A program made the translations under genes and the position numbers. From Streptomyces sp. I05A-00742 (GTDB taxonomy: Bacteria; Actinomycetota; Actinomycetes; Streptomycetales; Streptomycetaceae): a DNA stretch of 51,027 bases. The notes beneath the pieces were generated by a model that saw only the letters and a program-made list of their open reading frames with translations, had not been told where the DNA came from and searched no databases. The stretch is taken from assembly GCF_013055795.1 (NCBI RefSeq), contig NZ_JABETO010000012.1, forward strand, positions 81,093-132,119, in the 5' to 3' direction. Numbering within the stretch: position 1 is the stretch's first letter; each line of letters starts with the position of its first letter. This document shows, piece after piece, positions 15,454 through 23,160 of the stretch.

Positions 15454-15468
15454 ATTCCGTTACGGAAT
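15454..15468. promoter_or_regulatory. Perfect 15-nt palindrome upstream of the cupin gene (candidate operator)
   Basis: attccgt-t-acggaat is a perfect inverted repeat around one base, 85 nt before the cupin ATG. Its size and symmetry fit a TetR-family operator. No TetR gene lies beside it in the window, so the regulator would act from elsewhere. ttgacc at 15444-15449 could be a -35 hexamer, but I cannot place a matching -10. Confidence 0.5.
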
Positions 15469-15553
15469 TGCACCCTCCTCCAGGTCTTTCCACCTCATAG
15501 AGTGGTACTCACAACAAGGCAGACGCACCGCAGCACCAGGGAGAGCACCGCAC

Positions 15554-16051
15554 ATGACCAGCGACAACACCGACTTCACCCCCCTGCTCACCCGTGCCGC
15601 CGAGGCCGAGACCGCGAGTGACCCCAGCAGCGTCATGCCCCTGCTGGCCGACTCCGACACGACCGGCGGTCTGCTCACGAGCTACCGCTCCACCTTCGCC
15701 AAGGGCGCCGTCGGCGCACCGGCGCACTTCCACACCCGTGCGGCCGAGATGTTCTACGTCATCGACGGCTCGCTGCGCGTGCTGGTGAACGAGGACATCA
15801 CGGTGCTGAACGCCGGGGACTTCCTGCTCGTCCCGCCGAACACCCCGCACGCCTTCGCCGCCGCTCCCGGGCACGAGGCGGACGTCCTGTTCGCGTTCAC
15901 GCCCGGTATGGCGCGCTTCGACTACCTGCGGCTGCTGGGCCGGGTGATGCGCGGTGAGGCGAGCCCGCAGGAGATCAAGGACTCGTCGGAGCGCTTCGAC
16001 AACCACTACGTGGACAGCCCGGTGTGGCGGGAAGCGCTCGCGGCGAGCTGA
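15554..16051 (+). CDS. Cupin domain protein
   Basis: 165 residues from the ATG at 15554, preceded by aggga at a good distance. The cupin motif 1 appears as PAHFHTRAAEMFYVIDG (His-x-His...Glu), and motif 2 as NAGDFLLVPPNTPHAF. The third metal ligand arrangement is therefore nearly complete, which suggests metal binding. The C-terminal part (about residues 120-165) is a helical extension ending DNHYVDSPVWREALAAS. Small cupins of this type are quercetin-dioxygenase-like or ligand-binding. The gene is convergent with the NIS synthetase gene and has a palindromic operator upstream. Confidence 0.85.
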   Translation: MTSDNTDFTPLLTRAAEAETASDPSSVMPLLADSDTTGGLLTSYRSTFAKGAVGAPAHFHTRAAEMFYVIDGSLRVLVNEDITVLNAGDFLLVPPNTPHAFAAAPGHEADVLFAFTPGMARFDYLRLLGRVMRGEASPQEIKDSSERFDNHYVDSPVWREALAAS

Positions 16052-16107
16052 GCACCCACAAACCTCGCGAGCGCCCACAAGCCCACAAGCTCAACACCCG
16101 GGCAGGG

Positions 16108-17742
16108 TCAGACCGTCGGGACCCCCGGTGGGTCGGGTGCGGTGCGGGAGTGGTCGGCGAGGGGGTTGGGGACGGGGAGGTAGCGGGGGTCGGTGCCGTC
16201 GGCGCCGATCCAGCGGGAGAGCAGGTTGGCCTTGCCGGGAAGGGTGGGCGAGGCGAGCAGGCCGCCGGTCTCCGGGAGGGCCGGGAGCCCCTCGTACCGT
16301 TCGAACTCCTCCCGCGCCACGGCCCACAGGGCGGGGGCGGCCCAGGGGAAGCGGTGGGCGAGGGCGCCCGAGACCTCCGTGAGGTTGTTGACGACGAGGC
16401 AGTAGACAAGACGGCGCCAGGCGGCCGCGCGGGGCATGTCGGGGACGACCTTGGCCCCTTCCGCGTCGCGGAACACGGCCTGGACGGGTGTGCCCTGTGC
16501 GTCCACGGCGACCAGGGTGTTCTGGAGGTGGCACTCCACGACAACGCCGAACCGGGCGAACGCCTCCAGGACGGGCGGGACGACGCACCGTACGTACGCC
16601 GTCCACCAGGGCAGCGGATCGGTGATCCGGTCGAGGGGGTTGCCGTCGAAGCCCTCGGCGAGCGCGGCGGCCAGGACGGCGGTGGAGCCGGGGACGAGGT
16701 GGCGGGTCAGACCGTCCCGGACGAGGACGGCGCAGGTCTCGAAGAGGCCGTCGACCGTGCGGTACCCGCGCTCGCTGAGCCAGGCGGCCGGGCCGTCCAG
16801 GGCGGCGAAGGCGGCGGTGACCAGCGGGTCAGTGCGGCGGACGTGGTGGAGTTCGTGGCGGCGCATACGGCGGACGTCGTTGGTGATCTGGACTTCCAGG
16901 CTGAACTTCAGGAAGAGATCGGTGGCGGCCGGGGAACCGTTCCCCGGTACGTGCACCGTGCGCACCGAGGCCGTCGGCCGGGCCGGGAGGGGCGTGGTGC
17001 CCAGCCGGACGAGGCGGCCGTCGGCGAAGGCGGTGCGCATCTCCGGTATTCGGCAGGTCAGTTCGAACTGCCACGGGTGGGCGGGGAGCAGGCGGTAGCC
17101 GGGCGGGGCCTCGCCCAGGGCGTCCAGGGCGCGGGTGTCGCCGTCCTCGACGACCGCGTCCTCGCGCACGCCCAGCAGGACGAGCGGGAACCGGGCGTAC
17201 GCCTCCGGCGCGTAGCGCAGCCAGGCGGCGGGCGGACCGCCGCCGCTGCGCGCCTTGGGCGCGGGGTGGAAGGGATGGCCCATGACCAGCGCCTGTTCGG
17301 ACCGCATCCAGGGGTCGTCGGGCGGTGCCGCCCGGGCGCGGGCGGCGAGGACGGCCTCGACCGCGGCGCGGCTGTCGGCCATCTCGCCGGGCAGGGCGGG
17401 GTTGGGCAGTCCGGTGGCGGCGTGCATCTCCTCGACGGCGAGATCGACGAGTCCCGCGTGACGCAGGGGACGCCAGGTGCGGCCGGTCCACAGTTCGGGA
17501 TCGGTGGGGCGGTGGCCGGGGCGGACGCGGAGCAGCCGGCCGCTGACGCGCAGCCGGTGGACGGCGCGTCCGGCGGCCGGCTCCCCGGTCAGTTCCCGGG
17601 CCAGTTCCCCGGCCGGATCGGCGGCCGGATCGGCGGCCGGATCGGCGGCCGGATCGGCGGCCGGATCGGCGGCCTCGCGGAGCAGGCAGTTGAGCAGCGG
17701 CGTCGTGGCCAGCGCGTCAGCGGCCCTGGTGAATGCATTCAT
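16108..17742 (-). CDS. IucA/IucC family NIS synthetase 1
   Basis: A 544-residue ATP-dependent ligase that joins a carboxylate (often citrate or a citryl intermediate) to an amine or alcohol in non-ribosomal-peptide-synthetase-independent siderophore assembly. The diagnostic ALVMGHPFHPAPKARSGG lies at about residue 150. LLPAHPWQFEL and LFLKFSLEVQITNDVRRMRR form the ATP site with the conserved Lys and Arg. VVECHLQNTLVAVD and FRDAEGAKVVP belong to the C-terminal FhuF-like part, which ends PGKANLLSRW. Near residues 24-45 is an AADP repeat absent from typical family members. It diverges from synthetase 2 with only 42 bp between starts. Confidence 0.92.
   Translation of the reverse strand: MNAFTRAADALATTPLLNCLLREAADPAADPAADPAADPAADPAGELARELTGEPAAGRAVHRLRVSGRLLRVRPGHRPTDPELWTGRTWRPLRHAGLVDLAVEEMHAATGLPNPALPGEMADSRAAVEAVLAARARAAPPDDPWMRSEQALVMGHPFHPAPKARSGGGPPAAWLRYAPEAYARFPLVLLGVREDAVVEDGDTRALDALGEAPPGYRLLPAHPWQFELTCRIPEMRTAFADGRLVRLGTTPLPARPTASVRTVHVPGNGSPAATDLFLKFSLEVQITNDVRRMRRHELHHVRRTDPLVTAAFAALDGPAAWLSERGYRTVDGLFETCAVLVRDGLTRHLVPGSTAVLAAALAEGFDGNPLDRITDPLPWWTAYVRCVVPPVLEAFARFGVVVECHLQNTLVAVDAQGTPVQAVFRDAEGAKVVPDMPRAAAWRRLVYCLVVNNLTEVSGALAHRFPWAAPALWAVAREEFERYEGLPALPETGGLLASPTLPGKANLLSRWIGADGTDPRYLPVPNPLADHSRTAPDPPGVPTV
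17611..17670 (-). repeat. Five tandem copies of a 12-nt unit in NIS synthetase 1
   Basis: ggccggatcggc (plus strand) is repeated exactly five times and encodes the Asp-Pro-Ala-Ala repeat near the N-terminus. The unit keeps frame, so length variation among strains is possible. Confidence 0.9.
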
Positions 17743-17784
17743 CGACCATCAGTATGTGTGGAGGGTGTTCCCCTGCGGTAGGAC

Positions 17785-19302
17785 ATGCGCGTGTGCCGTA
17801 CCACCGCCGAGCGGGCCCTCGCCGCCGAACTGGAAGCCGTCCGCCCCGCCTTGGTGCCGGCGTACACCGCCGCGCTCCCGGGCGCCCGGGCCGCGGTGCT
17901 GACCCGGCTCTGGCGCGGGTTCGTCCACGAGCCGCTGCCCTGGATCGCGGCCCGCACGGCCGACCGTGAGGGCCTGACCCTGCGCCTCGCCGACGGCCGC
18001 CGCCTGCACGGGCCGCCCTCCGACCCCTGGGCGACGTCGGCCTCGGTGACCGGGCTCGACCTGGACGGTTCGCCGTACGACCACCCGGCGGAGCTGCTGG
18101 CGGCGCTGGGAGTGCCGGGGGGCGGGCGGTTCGCCGCCGAACTCGACCACAGCGTCGCGTCGTTGGCCCTGTCACGGACGGCTCCCCCATGGCCCGTCGG
18201 GCCGCCACAACACCCGTGGGAGTGGGAGCAGCGGGCCACCGACGGCCATCCGTACCATCCCAACTGCCGTTCCCGGCCCGGCTTCTCGGCCGCCGAGCAG
18301 CTGGCGTACGCGCCGGAGCACCGGCCGGTGGTGGGGCTGCGGCTGGCCGCGGTGGAGGGTACGGCGGTGGCGGGGGCGTGGCCGCGCGGGCTGCGGGACG
18401 GGGGCGCGCTGCTGATACCCGTCCACCCGTGGCAGGCCGAGCACGTCCTGCCGGACCGGCCGCTCCGGGACGGTCCGTCCGCCCACCCCCTGCTGTCCCT
18501 GCGCACGCTCGACGTACCCGGGGTGGGGCGGGGCGTTCACATCAAGACGGCGGTGAGCGCGCAACTCACGTCAGCCGTGCGGGACATCTCGGCGTACTCC
18601 GTCACTCACGCCCTCGCCACGTCCGACTTCGTCGCCCGCGTCGCCGACCGCCTCGGCGGCCGTCTGCACATCGCGCGCACGCTGGCTGCCGCGGGGGCGG
18701 GGACGCCGGACCTGGCGGCGATGCTGCGCGAGTCGCCGTACGCGTACGCGGACGCGGCGGCCGGGGAACAGGTCGTTCCGGTGGCCGCCCTGCCCGCGCT
18801 GCTCGCCCCCTACGGGCCGCAGGAACGATTCTCCCGGTGCGTGGAGTTCGCACGGCTGGCCATCGGCGTCTGTCTGGACCTGCTCGATCTCGGGGTGGCC
18901 CTGGAGGCGCACGGCCAGAACCTCCTCGCCGTCGTCGGCCCCGACGGCCGGGCCCGGCGCCTCGTCTACCGCGACCTCGCCGACATCCGCGTCAGCCCGG
19001 CCCGGCTGGCCCGCCACCGCGTCCCGCCCCCGGACGTGACCGGCCGCCTGCTGAACGACGACCCGGCCGCGCTCCGCCGCCAGGTCGTCGGCTGCCTGGT
19101 CACCGGCGCCCTGGGGCCGGCGGCCGGGGACGCGGCGACCCTGGGCGCCGTCCTGGACGCGGCCACCCGGGACCTCCCCCTGACGCCCGAGGTCCGGGCC
19201 CTGCGCACCGAGCCGCTGCCCGCGAAGGCACTCACCCTGATGCGGCTGGAGGCGGGGGGCGGGGCCGCGCTGTGGACGCGGCTGCCGAACCCGGTCCCCT
19301 GA
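17785..19302 (+). CDS. IucA/IucC family NIS synthetase 2
   Basis: 505 residues. GHPYHPNCRSRPGFS at about residue 153 is the family signature, at the same position as in synthetase 1. LIPVHPWQAEHVLPD, HIKTAVSAQLTSAVRDIS (ATP-binding Lys and Arg) and ALEAHGQNLLAVVG with YRDLADIR complete the pattern, and the C-terminus carries LPAKALTLMRL. The sequence is clearly different from synthetase 1, so the two probably act on different carboxylates or amines in one pathway. The ATG at 17785 is close to a weak taggac ribosome site; a GTG at 17791 is an alternative. It is convergent with the ECF41 gene (7 bp between stops). Confidence 0.92.
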   Translation: MRVCRTTAERALAAELEAVRPALVPAYTAALPGARAAVLTRLWRGFVHEPLPWIAARTADREGLTLRLADGRRLHGPPSDPWATSASVTGLDLDGSPYDHPAELLAALGVPGGGRFAAELDHSVASLALSRTAPPWPVGPPQHPWEWEQRATDGHPYHPNCRSRPGFSAAEQLAYAPEHRPVVGLRLAAVEGTAVAGAWPRGLRDGGALLIPVHPWQAEHVLPDRPLRDGPSAHPLLSLRTLDVPGVGRGVHIKTAVSAQLTSAVRDISAYSVTHALATSDFVARVADRLGGRLHIARTLAAAGAGTPDLAAMLRESPYAYADAAAGEQVVPVAALPALLAPYGPQERFSRCVEFARLAIGVCLDLLDLGVALEAHGQNLLAVVGPDGRARRLVYRDLADIRVSPARLARHRVPPPDVTGRLLNDDPAALRRQVVGCLVTGALGPAAGDAATLGAVLDAATRDLPLTPEVRALRTEPLPAKALTLMRLEAGGGAALWTRLPNPVP

Positions 19303-19309
19303 CCCTCCG

Positions 19310-20221
19310 TCAACTACGGTCCCTGCTGCCCCCATCAACCTTCTCCAGACCCGCGAGGTCGAGGCGGCCGAGGCGGTCCGCGTCCATGAGCACGTCGATG
19401 GCGACGATCAGCCCGTCGGTGACCGTGAAGGCCATGACGGACATCGGACGCCCGTTCACGGCGACCACGACGCCGGCCGCGCCGTTGACCAGCGCCGGGC
19501 GGACGAACGGGGAGAGCTTCGAGAAGGTGACCGCCTGCGACGCCACGGTCCGCGCGCTGTGGAGGACAGCCGTCCGGCGGGCGCGGCCGACGCCGCCGTC
19601 GGAGCGCAGGACGACGTCGGGGTGCAGAACGGCGACCAGGGCGTCGAAGTCGCCGTCGCGCGCCGCGGCGAAGAACGCGTCGACGGCCTTGCGCTGGTGG
19701 GCGAGGTCGTGGTCGGGCGTCGGTGCCTGACCCTGGACGCGGCGGCGGGCCCGGCTGGCGAGCTGCCGGGTGGCGGCCGAGGTGCGTTCGATCAGCGGGG
19801 CGATCTCGTCGAAGGGCACGGCGAACATGTCGTGCAGGACGAACGCCAGCCGCTCGGCGGGGGACAGCGACTCCAGTACCACCATCAGCGCCAGCCCGAC
19901 CGAGTCGGCCAGCAGCACCTCCTGCTCGGGGTCGACCACCCCTTCCCGCCTGACGATCGGGTCGGGTATCGGCACGTCGAGGGGGTCCTCGCGGCGCTGC
20001 TCCCGTGACCGCAGCCCGTTCAGGCAGAGGCGCGCGACGACGGTCGTCAGCCAGCCGCCGAGGTTCTCCACCTCGCTGACGTCGGTACGGCTCAGGCGCA
20101 GCCAGGCTTCCTGGACGGCGTCGTCGGCCTCGGCCACCGAGCCCAGCATGCGGTAGGCGACCGCCCGCAGATGGCTCCGGTGCTCCTCGAAACGGGCGGC
20201 CAGAAATTCGTCCTCGTCCAC
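19310..20221 (-). CDS. ECF41-type RNA polymerase sigma factor with SnoaL-like C-terminal domain
   Basis: 303 residues from a GTG preceded by gaggaagga. Sigma region 2 (HLRAVAYRMLGSVAEADDAV, then QEAWLRLS) spans about residues 15-60, and region 4 (LAFVLHDMFAVPFDEIAPLI, then SAATRQLASRARRRV) about 120-170. A C-terminal NTF2/SnoaL domain follows (FFAAARDGDFDALVAVLHPD, with RSDGG at the place of the ECF41 DGGGK motif, and VNGRPMSVMAFTV). The group is known for lacking a classical anti-sigma factor: the C-terminal domain regulates activity. It diverges from an SDR gene, the type of neighbour expected for ECF41. Confidence 0.93.
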   Translation of the reverse strand: MDEDEFLAARFEEHRSHLRAVAYRMLGSVAEADDAVQEAWLRLSRTDVSEVENLGGWLTTVVARLCLNGLRSREQRREDPLDVPIPDPIVRREGVVDPEQEVLLADSVGLALMVVLESLSPAERLAFVLHDMFAVPFDEIAPLIERTSAATRQLASRARRRVQGQAPTPDHDLAHQRKAVDAFFAAARDGDFDALVAVLHPDVVLRSDGGVGRARRTAVLHSARTVASQAVTFSKLSPFVRPALVNGAAGVVVAVNGRPMSVMAFTVTDGLIVAIDVLMDADRLGRLDLAGLEKVDGGSRDRS

Positions 20222-20222
20222 C

Positions 20223-20249
20223 TGTCACATTCCTTCCTCGGGGCGGGTC
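20223..20249 (+). promoter_or_regulatory. ECF41-type promoter for the SDR gene
   Basis: tgtcaca (20223-20229), then 16 bases, then ggtc (20246-20249). The reported ECF41 consensus is TGTCACA-N16-CGTC, so the match is exact in the -35, exact in spacing and 3 of 4 in the -10. It points toward the SDR gene and places a start about 50 nt before its ATG. Confidence 0.75.
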
Positions 20250-20308
20250 AGAGAAGTAGATCACCACAACCGGCCGACGCGACCGGACCCCGACCAACAG
20301 GAGCAGTC

Positions 20309-21085
20309 ATGACGTCCCCCATCCTCGTCACCGGCGGCACGGGCACGCTGGGCACCCACGTCGTCCCCCTCCTGCGGGAGGCCGGCCGCGACGTACGCGT
20401 CCTCAGCCGGAACGCCCGCGAGACGGCGGACGGCGTCGAGTACGTGGCCTGCGACCTCCTCAAGGACGACGACGCGGGCCGGGCACTCGTCGCGGCCCTC
20501 GACGGCGTCGAGACCGTCCTGCACCTCGCGGGCGGGCCCAAAGGCGACGACGAGGCGACCCGCACCCTCGTACGAGCCGCCCGGCAGGCCGGCGTGCGGC
20601 ACTTCGTCCACATCTCGGTCATCGGGGCGGACAAGGTCCCGCTCGGCTACTTCCGGTCCAAGCTGGGCGCCGAGCAGGCCGTGGCCGAGTCCGGGATCCC
20701 ATGGACCACCCTCCGGGCGGCCCAGTTCCACGACCTGGTCCTGAAAGCGGTGCGCACGATGTCCAAGATGCCCGTGGTCCCCGTCCCGGGCGGCCTCCGG
20801 ATGCAGCCCGTCGACGTGCGCGAGGTCGCCGAGCGCCTCGTCGAACTGACCCTCGCCGAACCCGCTGGCCTGGTGCCCGACCTGGCCGGACCGAAGGTGT
20901 ACGGCATGGGCGAGCTCAGCCGCGGCTACCTCGCCGCGCGGGGCAAGCACCGCCTGATGATGCCGGTCCGGATGCCGGGGAAGGCCGGGCAGGCGTACCG
21001 CGCCGCGGAGAACCTGTCCCTGGAGGGGGCTGCGACGGGCGTGCGGACGTGGGAGGAGTTCCTGGCGGAGCGGGTGGCGGGCTAG
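20309..21085 (+). CDS. NAD(P)-binding SDR/NmrA-like oxidoreductase (ECF41 target)
   Basis: 258 residues from the ATG at 20309 (ggagcag ribosome site). ILVTGGTGTLGTHVV is the atypical-SDR dinucleotide-binding motif TGGTGxxG. DVRVLSRNARE, then VEYVACDLL and VETVLHLAGG follow the NmrA/TMR-like fold. HISVIGADKVPLGYFRSKLG supplies a Tyr-x-x-x-Lys-like YFRSK. Oxidoreductase/epimerase genes are one of the three known partner classes of ECF41 sigma factors, and the promoter between the two genes fits. The substrate is unknown. Confidence 0.9.
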   Translation: MTSPILVTGGTGTLGTHVVPLLREAGRDVRVLSRNARETADGVEYVACDLLKDDDAGRALVAALDGVETVLHLAGGPKGDDEATRTLVRAARQAGVRHFVHISVIGADKVPLGYFRSKLGAEQAVAESGIPWTTLRAAQFHDLVLKAVRTMSKMPVVPVPGGLRMQPVDVREVAERLVELTLAEPAGLVPDLAGPKVYGMGELSRGYLAARGKHRLMMPVRMPGKAGQAYRAAENLSLEGAATGVRTWEEFLAERVAG

Positions 21086-21372
21086 GAGTTGTCTTCAGTT
21101 GCCACGCCTGCATCAGGAGTGATGCGACGGTGGCGGCCGCCTGTAGGACTCGGAAGTCTTGTCGTGGGGGGCGCGGGGCCGCGCCGTGGCTTCAAGCCGG
21201 CCCGGCTCGTCGCCCAGCGCTGCACGGCCCCGGTGAAGACGCCGGCGTCCGTGGCCCCGGGCTTCCGCCGCGTCGGTGCAGACGTGGCGGCGAAGAAGCG
21301 GACGATGGCCACGCATGCCCCCGCCGCGTCGGAATCGGCGGGAAGTGGATCAAAGAAAGGAGCAGGAGAAGG

Positions 21373-22359
21373 ATGACGGGGCGTCAGGAGATGGTTGATC
21401 GGTGGTTGACACCGGAAGGTGAGGAGCTTGCCCGCTGGGCATTGTCGGCTCTGCTGGATCCTGACGGCGAGCTTGATGCGTTGCCTTTGCCTCGGCATGA
21501 CGGACGGTTGGATCTTCGGGGTATACGGATCGGTGGCGGACCGGGGTCGCTTGCGGGCGTGAGTGCCGGTGGCCTTGCCGTGGAGGAGGTGTCGGAACTT
21601 CGAGAGGTGCGCGCCTGCGAGTGGAAGGGGATCGACTTCTCGGGTGGCGTGCTGGCCGATTTTAGGTTTATGGACTCTCGCATCGAGGACTGTCGATTCA
21701 CTGATGCGCGATGCAAAGATTGGAGGGCGTGGAATCTCCGCGTCACGGACACGTCTTTCGAGGGGGCTATCCTTCAGGATTGCCATCTCGGCACATGGAA
21801 CGAAGGGAAGGTCACTGCGTTCAGGCGTGTCGACCTCAGTCGGGCCGACCTCAAGACTTCCTTCTTCAGTTATTCGCAATTTGAGGGCTGTGACTTCAGC
21901 GGTGCAGATGTGGACGGTCTCGATTTCCGGTCCGCCCATTTTACGAAATGCCGTTTCGCGGGAGATTTGAACGGGACAATCTTCTGGTTTCTGCCACCGA
22001 GGAGTGACTCGGTCGAGCCGAACCCTATGGATCGAGTGGACATGTCGGCATGCATGCTCCGTTTCGTGGAGTTTCGCGGGCTGGACCTCAAGGGAGTTTC
22101 TCTGCCTGAGGGAAGTCAGTACATCAGAGTGTCGTGTTACCCCTGTGTCATGCGCACTGCTCCTGAACGTTTGAGACTTCTCCCGGGCAAGAACGGGAAG
22201 CGGGCGGCTGCACTCCTCGAAAGGCAGTCACGTTGGATCAATCCGGAGCGCGATGCCGGGATCTGGCATGAGAGTGACCTCGCGAGAAGCGAAGAGGAAA
22301 GCGAGATGATCAGGGCCGTTTTCCGTTCATGCGAGGAGGCATGCGGAGCGAAGCCCTGA
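21373..22359 (+). CDS. Pentapeptide-repeat protein
   Basis: 328 residues, ATG after aggagaagg. From about residue 70 to 270 the sequence shows A(D/N)LxF-type pentapeptide repeats that fold as a right-handed quadrilateral beta-helix: GIDFSG, DFRFMDSRIEDCRFTD, TSFEGAILQDCHL, DLSRADLKTSFFSYSQFEG, CDFSGADVDGLDFRSAHF. The C-terminal 60 residues are helical and charged. Such proteins may mimic DNA and protect gyrase, or serve as scaffolds. Codon use is clearly less GC-biased than its neighbours (for example gattttaggtttatg), which suggests recent acquisition, and gene debris follows directly. The 287 bp before it hold no gene I can support. Confidence 0.85.
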   Translation: MTGRQEMVDRWLTPEGEELARWALSALLDPDGELDALPLPRHDGRLDLRGIRIGGGPGSLAGVSAGGLAVEEVSELREVRACEWKGIDFSGGVLADFRFMDSRIEDCRFTDARCKDWRAWNLRVTDTSFEGAILQDCHLGTWNEGKVTAFRRVDLSRADLKTSFFSYSQFEGCDFSGADVDGLDFRSAHFTKCRFAGDLNGTIFWFLPPRSDSVEPNPMDRVDMSACMLRFVEFRGLDLKGVSLPEGSQYIRVSCYPCVMRTAPERLRLLPGKNGKRAAALLERQSRWINPERDAGIWHESDLARSEEESEMIRAVFRSCEEACGAKP

Positions 22360-22495
22360 CGGCGCAGGTACTTGTCGATGACCGCCGCAAGGTTCACCGT
22401 GTACCGGTCCAGGCCCAGGTCCGCCGCGAGGACCTCCGCCGACATCGGCTTGCCCATGCCCGAGTCGCCGGCGAACAACGCCGCCACGCCCCCGC
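22350..22495 (-). pseudogene. AAA+ ATPase fragment with damaged Walker A
   Basis: A minus-strand frame reads ALFAGDSGMGKPMSAEVLAA, then DLGLDRYTVNLAAVIDKY, the Walker A region of a CDC48-like AAA ATPase (intact form GDSGTGKT). The Ser/Thr of Walker A is replaced by Pro, and neither Walker B nor the N-terminal part is present. It is a relic overlapping the end of the pentapeptide gene. Confidence 0.65.
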
Positions 22496-22509
22496 CCCGG
22501 CCGCCGCCC

Positions 22510-22690
22510 GGTCGCATCGGCCTGGCTCCGACAGCGCGGCATCCGCCACACCATCCCGAACGGTCCGACCAGCCCCACAACCACCTCCGGCGCACCAGCC
22601 AAGACGCCCGTCCGCCAGCCATCGACTGGTCCCTCCACAGGAGACGCAACGCGGTGGAACCGTGCGTCAACCGTTTGAAGAGCGCTACTT
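22510..22690 (+). pseudogene. IS5-family transposase C-terminal fragment (frameshifted)
   Basis: WLRQRGIRHTIP in one frame continues as ERSDQPHNHLRRTSQDARPP and WSLHRRRNAVEPCVNRLK in another. Intact transposases of this type read RRRGIRHTIPERADQ ... GRPPAFDRxLYRRRNxVERCFNRLK. The shift is at about 22557. Only about 55 residues remain and the catalytic Glu position (VER) is VEP, so it is inactive. Confidence 0.7.
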
Positions 22691-22734
22691 CGTCTGGCCA
22701 TGCTGTGCGCGCTGGCACACACTCACACCTGGCC

Positions 22735-22916
22735 GGCGGCCACCTGCCGGTGTGGATCCGGAAGCTCGCCTGTCGGCTGGTGCTGCTGCAACGGTCCGGT
22801 GGGCCCGTCCTGTTGCGCGAGGTGGCGGACAACCTCTGGAGGCACGACCGGACTGGGACGACGTCGAGGACGAACTCTGTGCGCTCGCCGAGAGGTTGGA
22901 GGCCGGGGCCACCTGA
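22735..22916 (+). pseudogene. Frameshifted fragment of a conserved Streptomyces hypothetical protein
   Basis: VWIRKLACRLVLLQRSGGPV, then LLREVADNLWRHDR in one frame is continued by PDWDDVEDELCALAERLEAG and a TGA (22914-22916) in another. Together they resemble a small helical protein of unknown function that I recall from Streptomyces genomes. The frame change is at about 22850. The match is from memory. Confidence 0.4.
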
Positions 22917-22930
22917 TCAGATCAGGTGGC
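22908..22930 (+). terminator. Perfect hairpin at the end of the degenerate gene
   Basis: gccacctga (22908-22916) pairs with tcaggtggc (22922-22930) around a 5-nt loop. It overlaps the stop codon of the preceding remnant and probably was its terminator. Confidence 0.6.
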
Positions 22931-23089
22931 GGGGCGGGGCGGGGCGACGTCATCACCTCCGCCGGCATCCCGCGGAGATCGACAGAGCCCTTGACCTCGT
23001 CCACCCGCCGCACCCGCCGGGTGCGGCGGGTGCGGCGGGTGCGGCGGGGCTTCCAGTACGACCCGCGGCCGCCGGTGTGAGACCCGGCC

Positions 23090-23160
23090 GGGCCGGGCCC
23101 CCGCAGCCAGCCCGGGCCAGTCCGGGCCAGTCCGGGCCGGGCCGGGCCGGGCCGGGCCGC
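23090..23160. repeat. gggcc-rich simple repeat
   Basis: A low-complexity run of ccgggcc units (with agtccgggcc variants) directly downstream of the membrane-protein gene, preceded at 22990-23050 by cacccgccg/gcggcgggt inverted units. It could form strong secondary structure and act as a terminator; it holds no gene. Confidence 0.6.

Larger units (their letters stand above)
15113..15553. other. 441-bp intergenic region: tandem repeats, inverted-repeat copy B, operator
   Basis: No gene is supportable here. 15151-15193 holds two copies of a 21-nt unit (ccctcgctcaccgctgcccgc), followed to 15222 by short cgctgcc repeats. 15238-15276 is copy B of the 39-nt repeat. 15374-15425 is another low-complexity stretch (cacctcgcgcc and variants). 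The palindrome at 15454-15468 lies before the cupin gene. Confidence 0.7.

Noticed and set aside
17742..17785. An iron box (DmdR/IdeR site) between the two NIS genes
   Set aside because: The 42-bp gap and nearby sequence contain no ttaggttag-type palindrome.
22985..23060. Hairpin-rich cacccgccg/gcggcgggt stretch as a riboswitch or small RNA
   Set aside because: It is simple-sequence GC repeat with no conserved aptamer pattern; a terminator or slippage product is sufficient.
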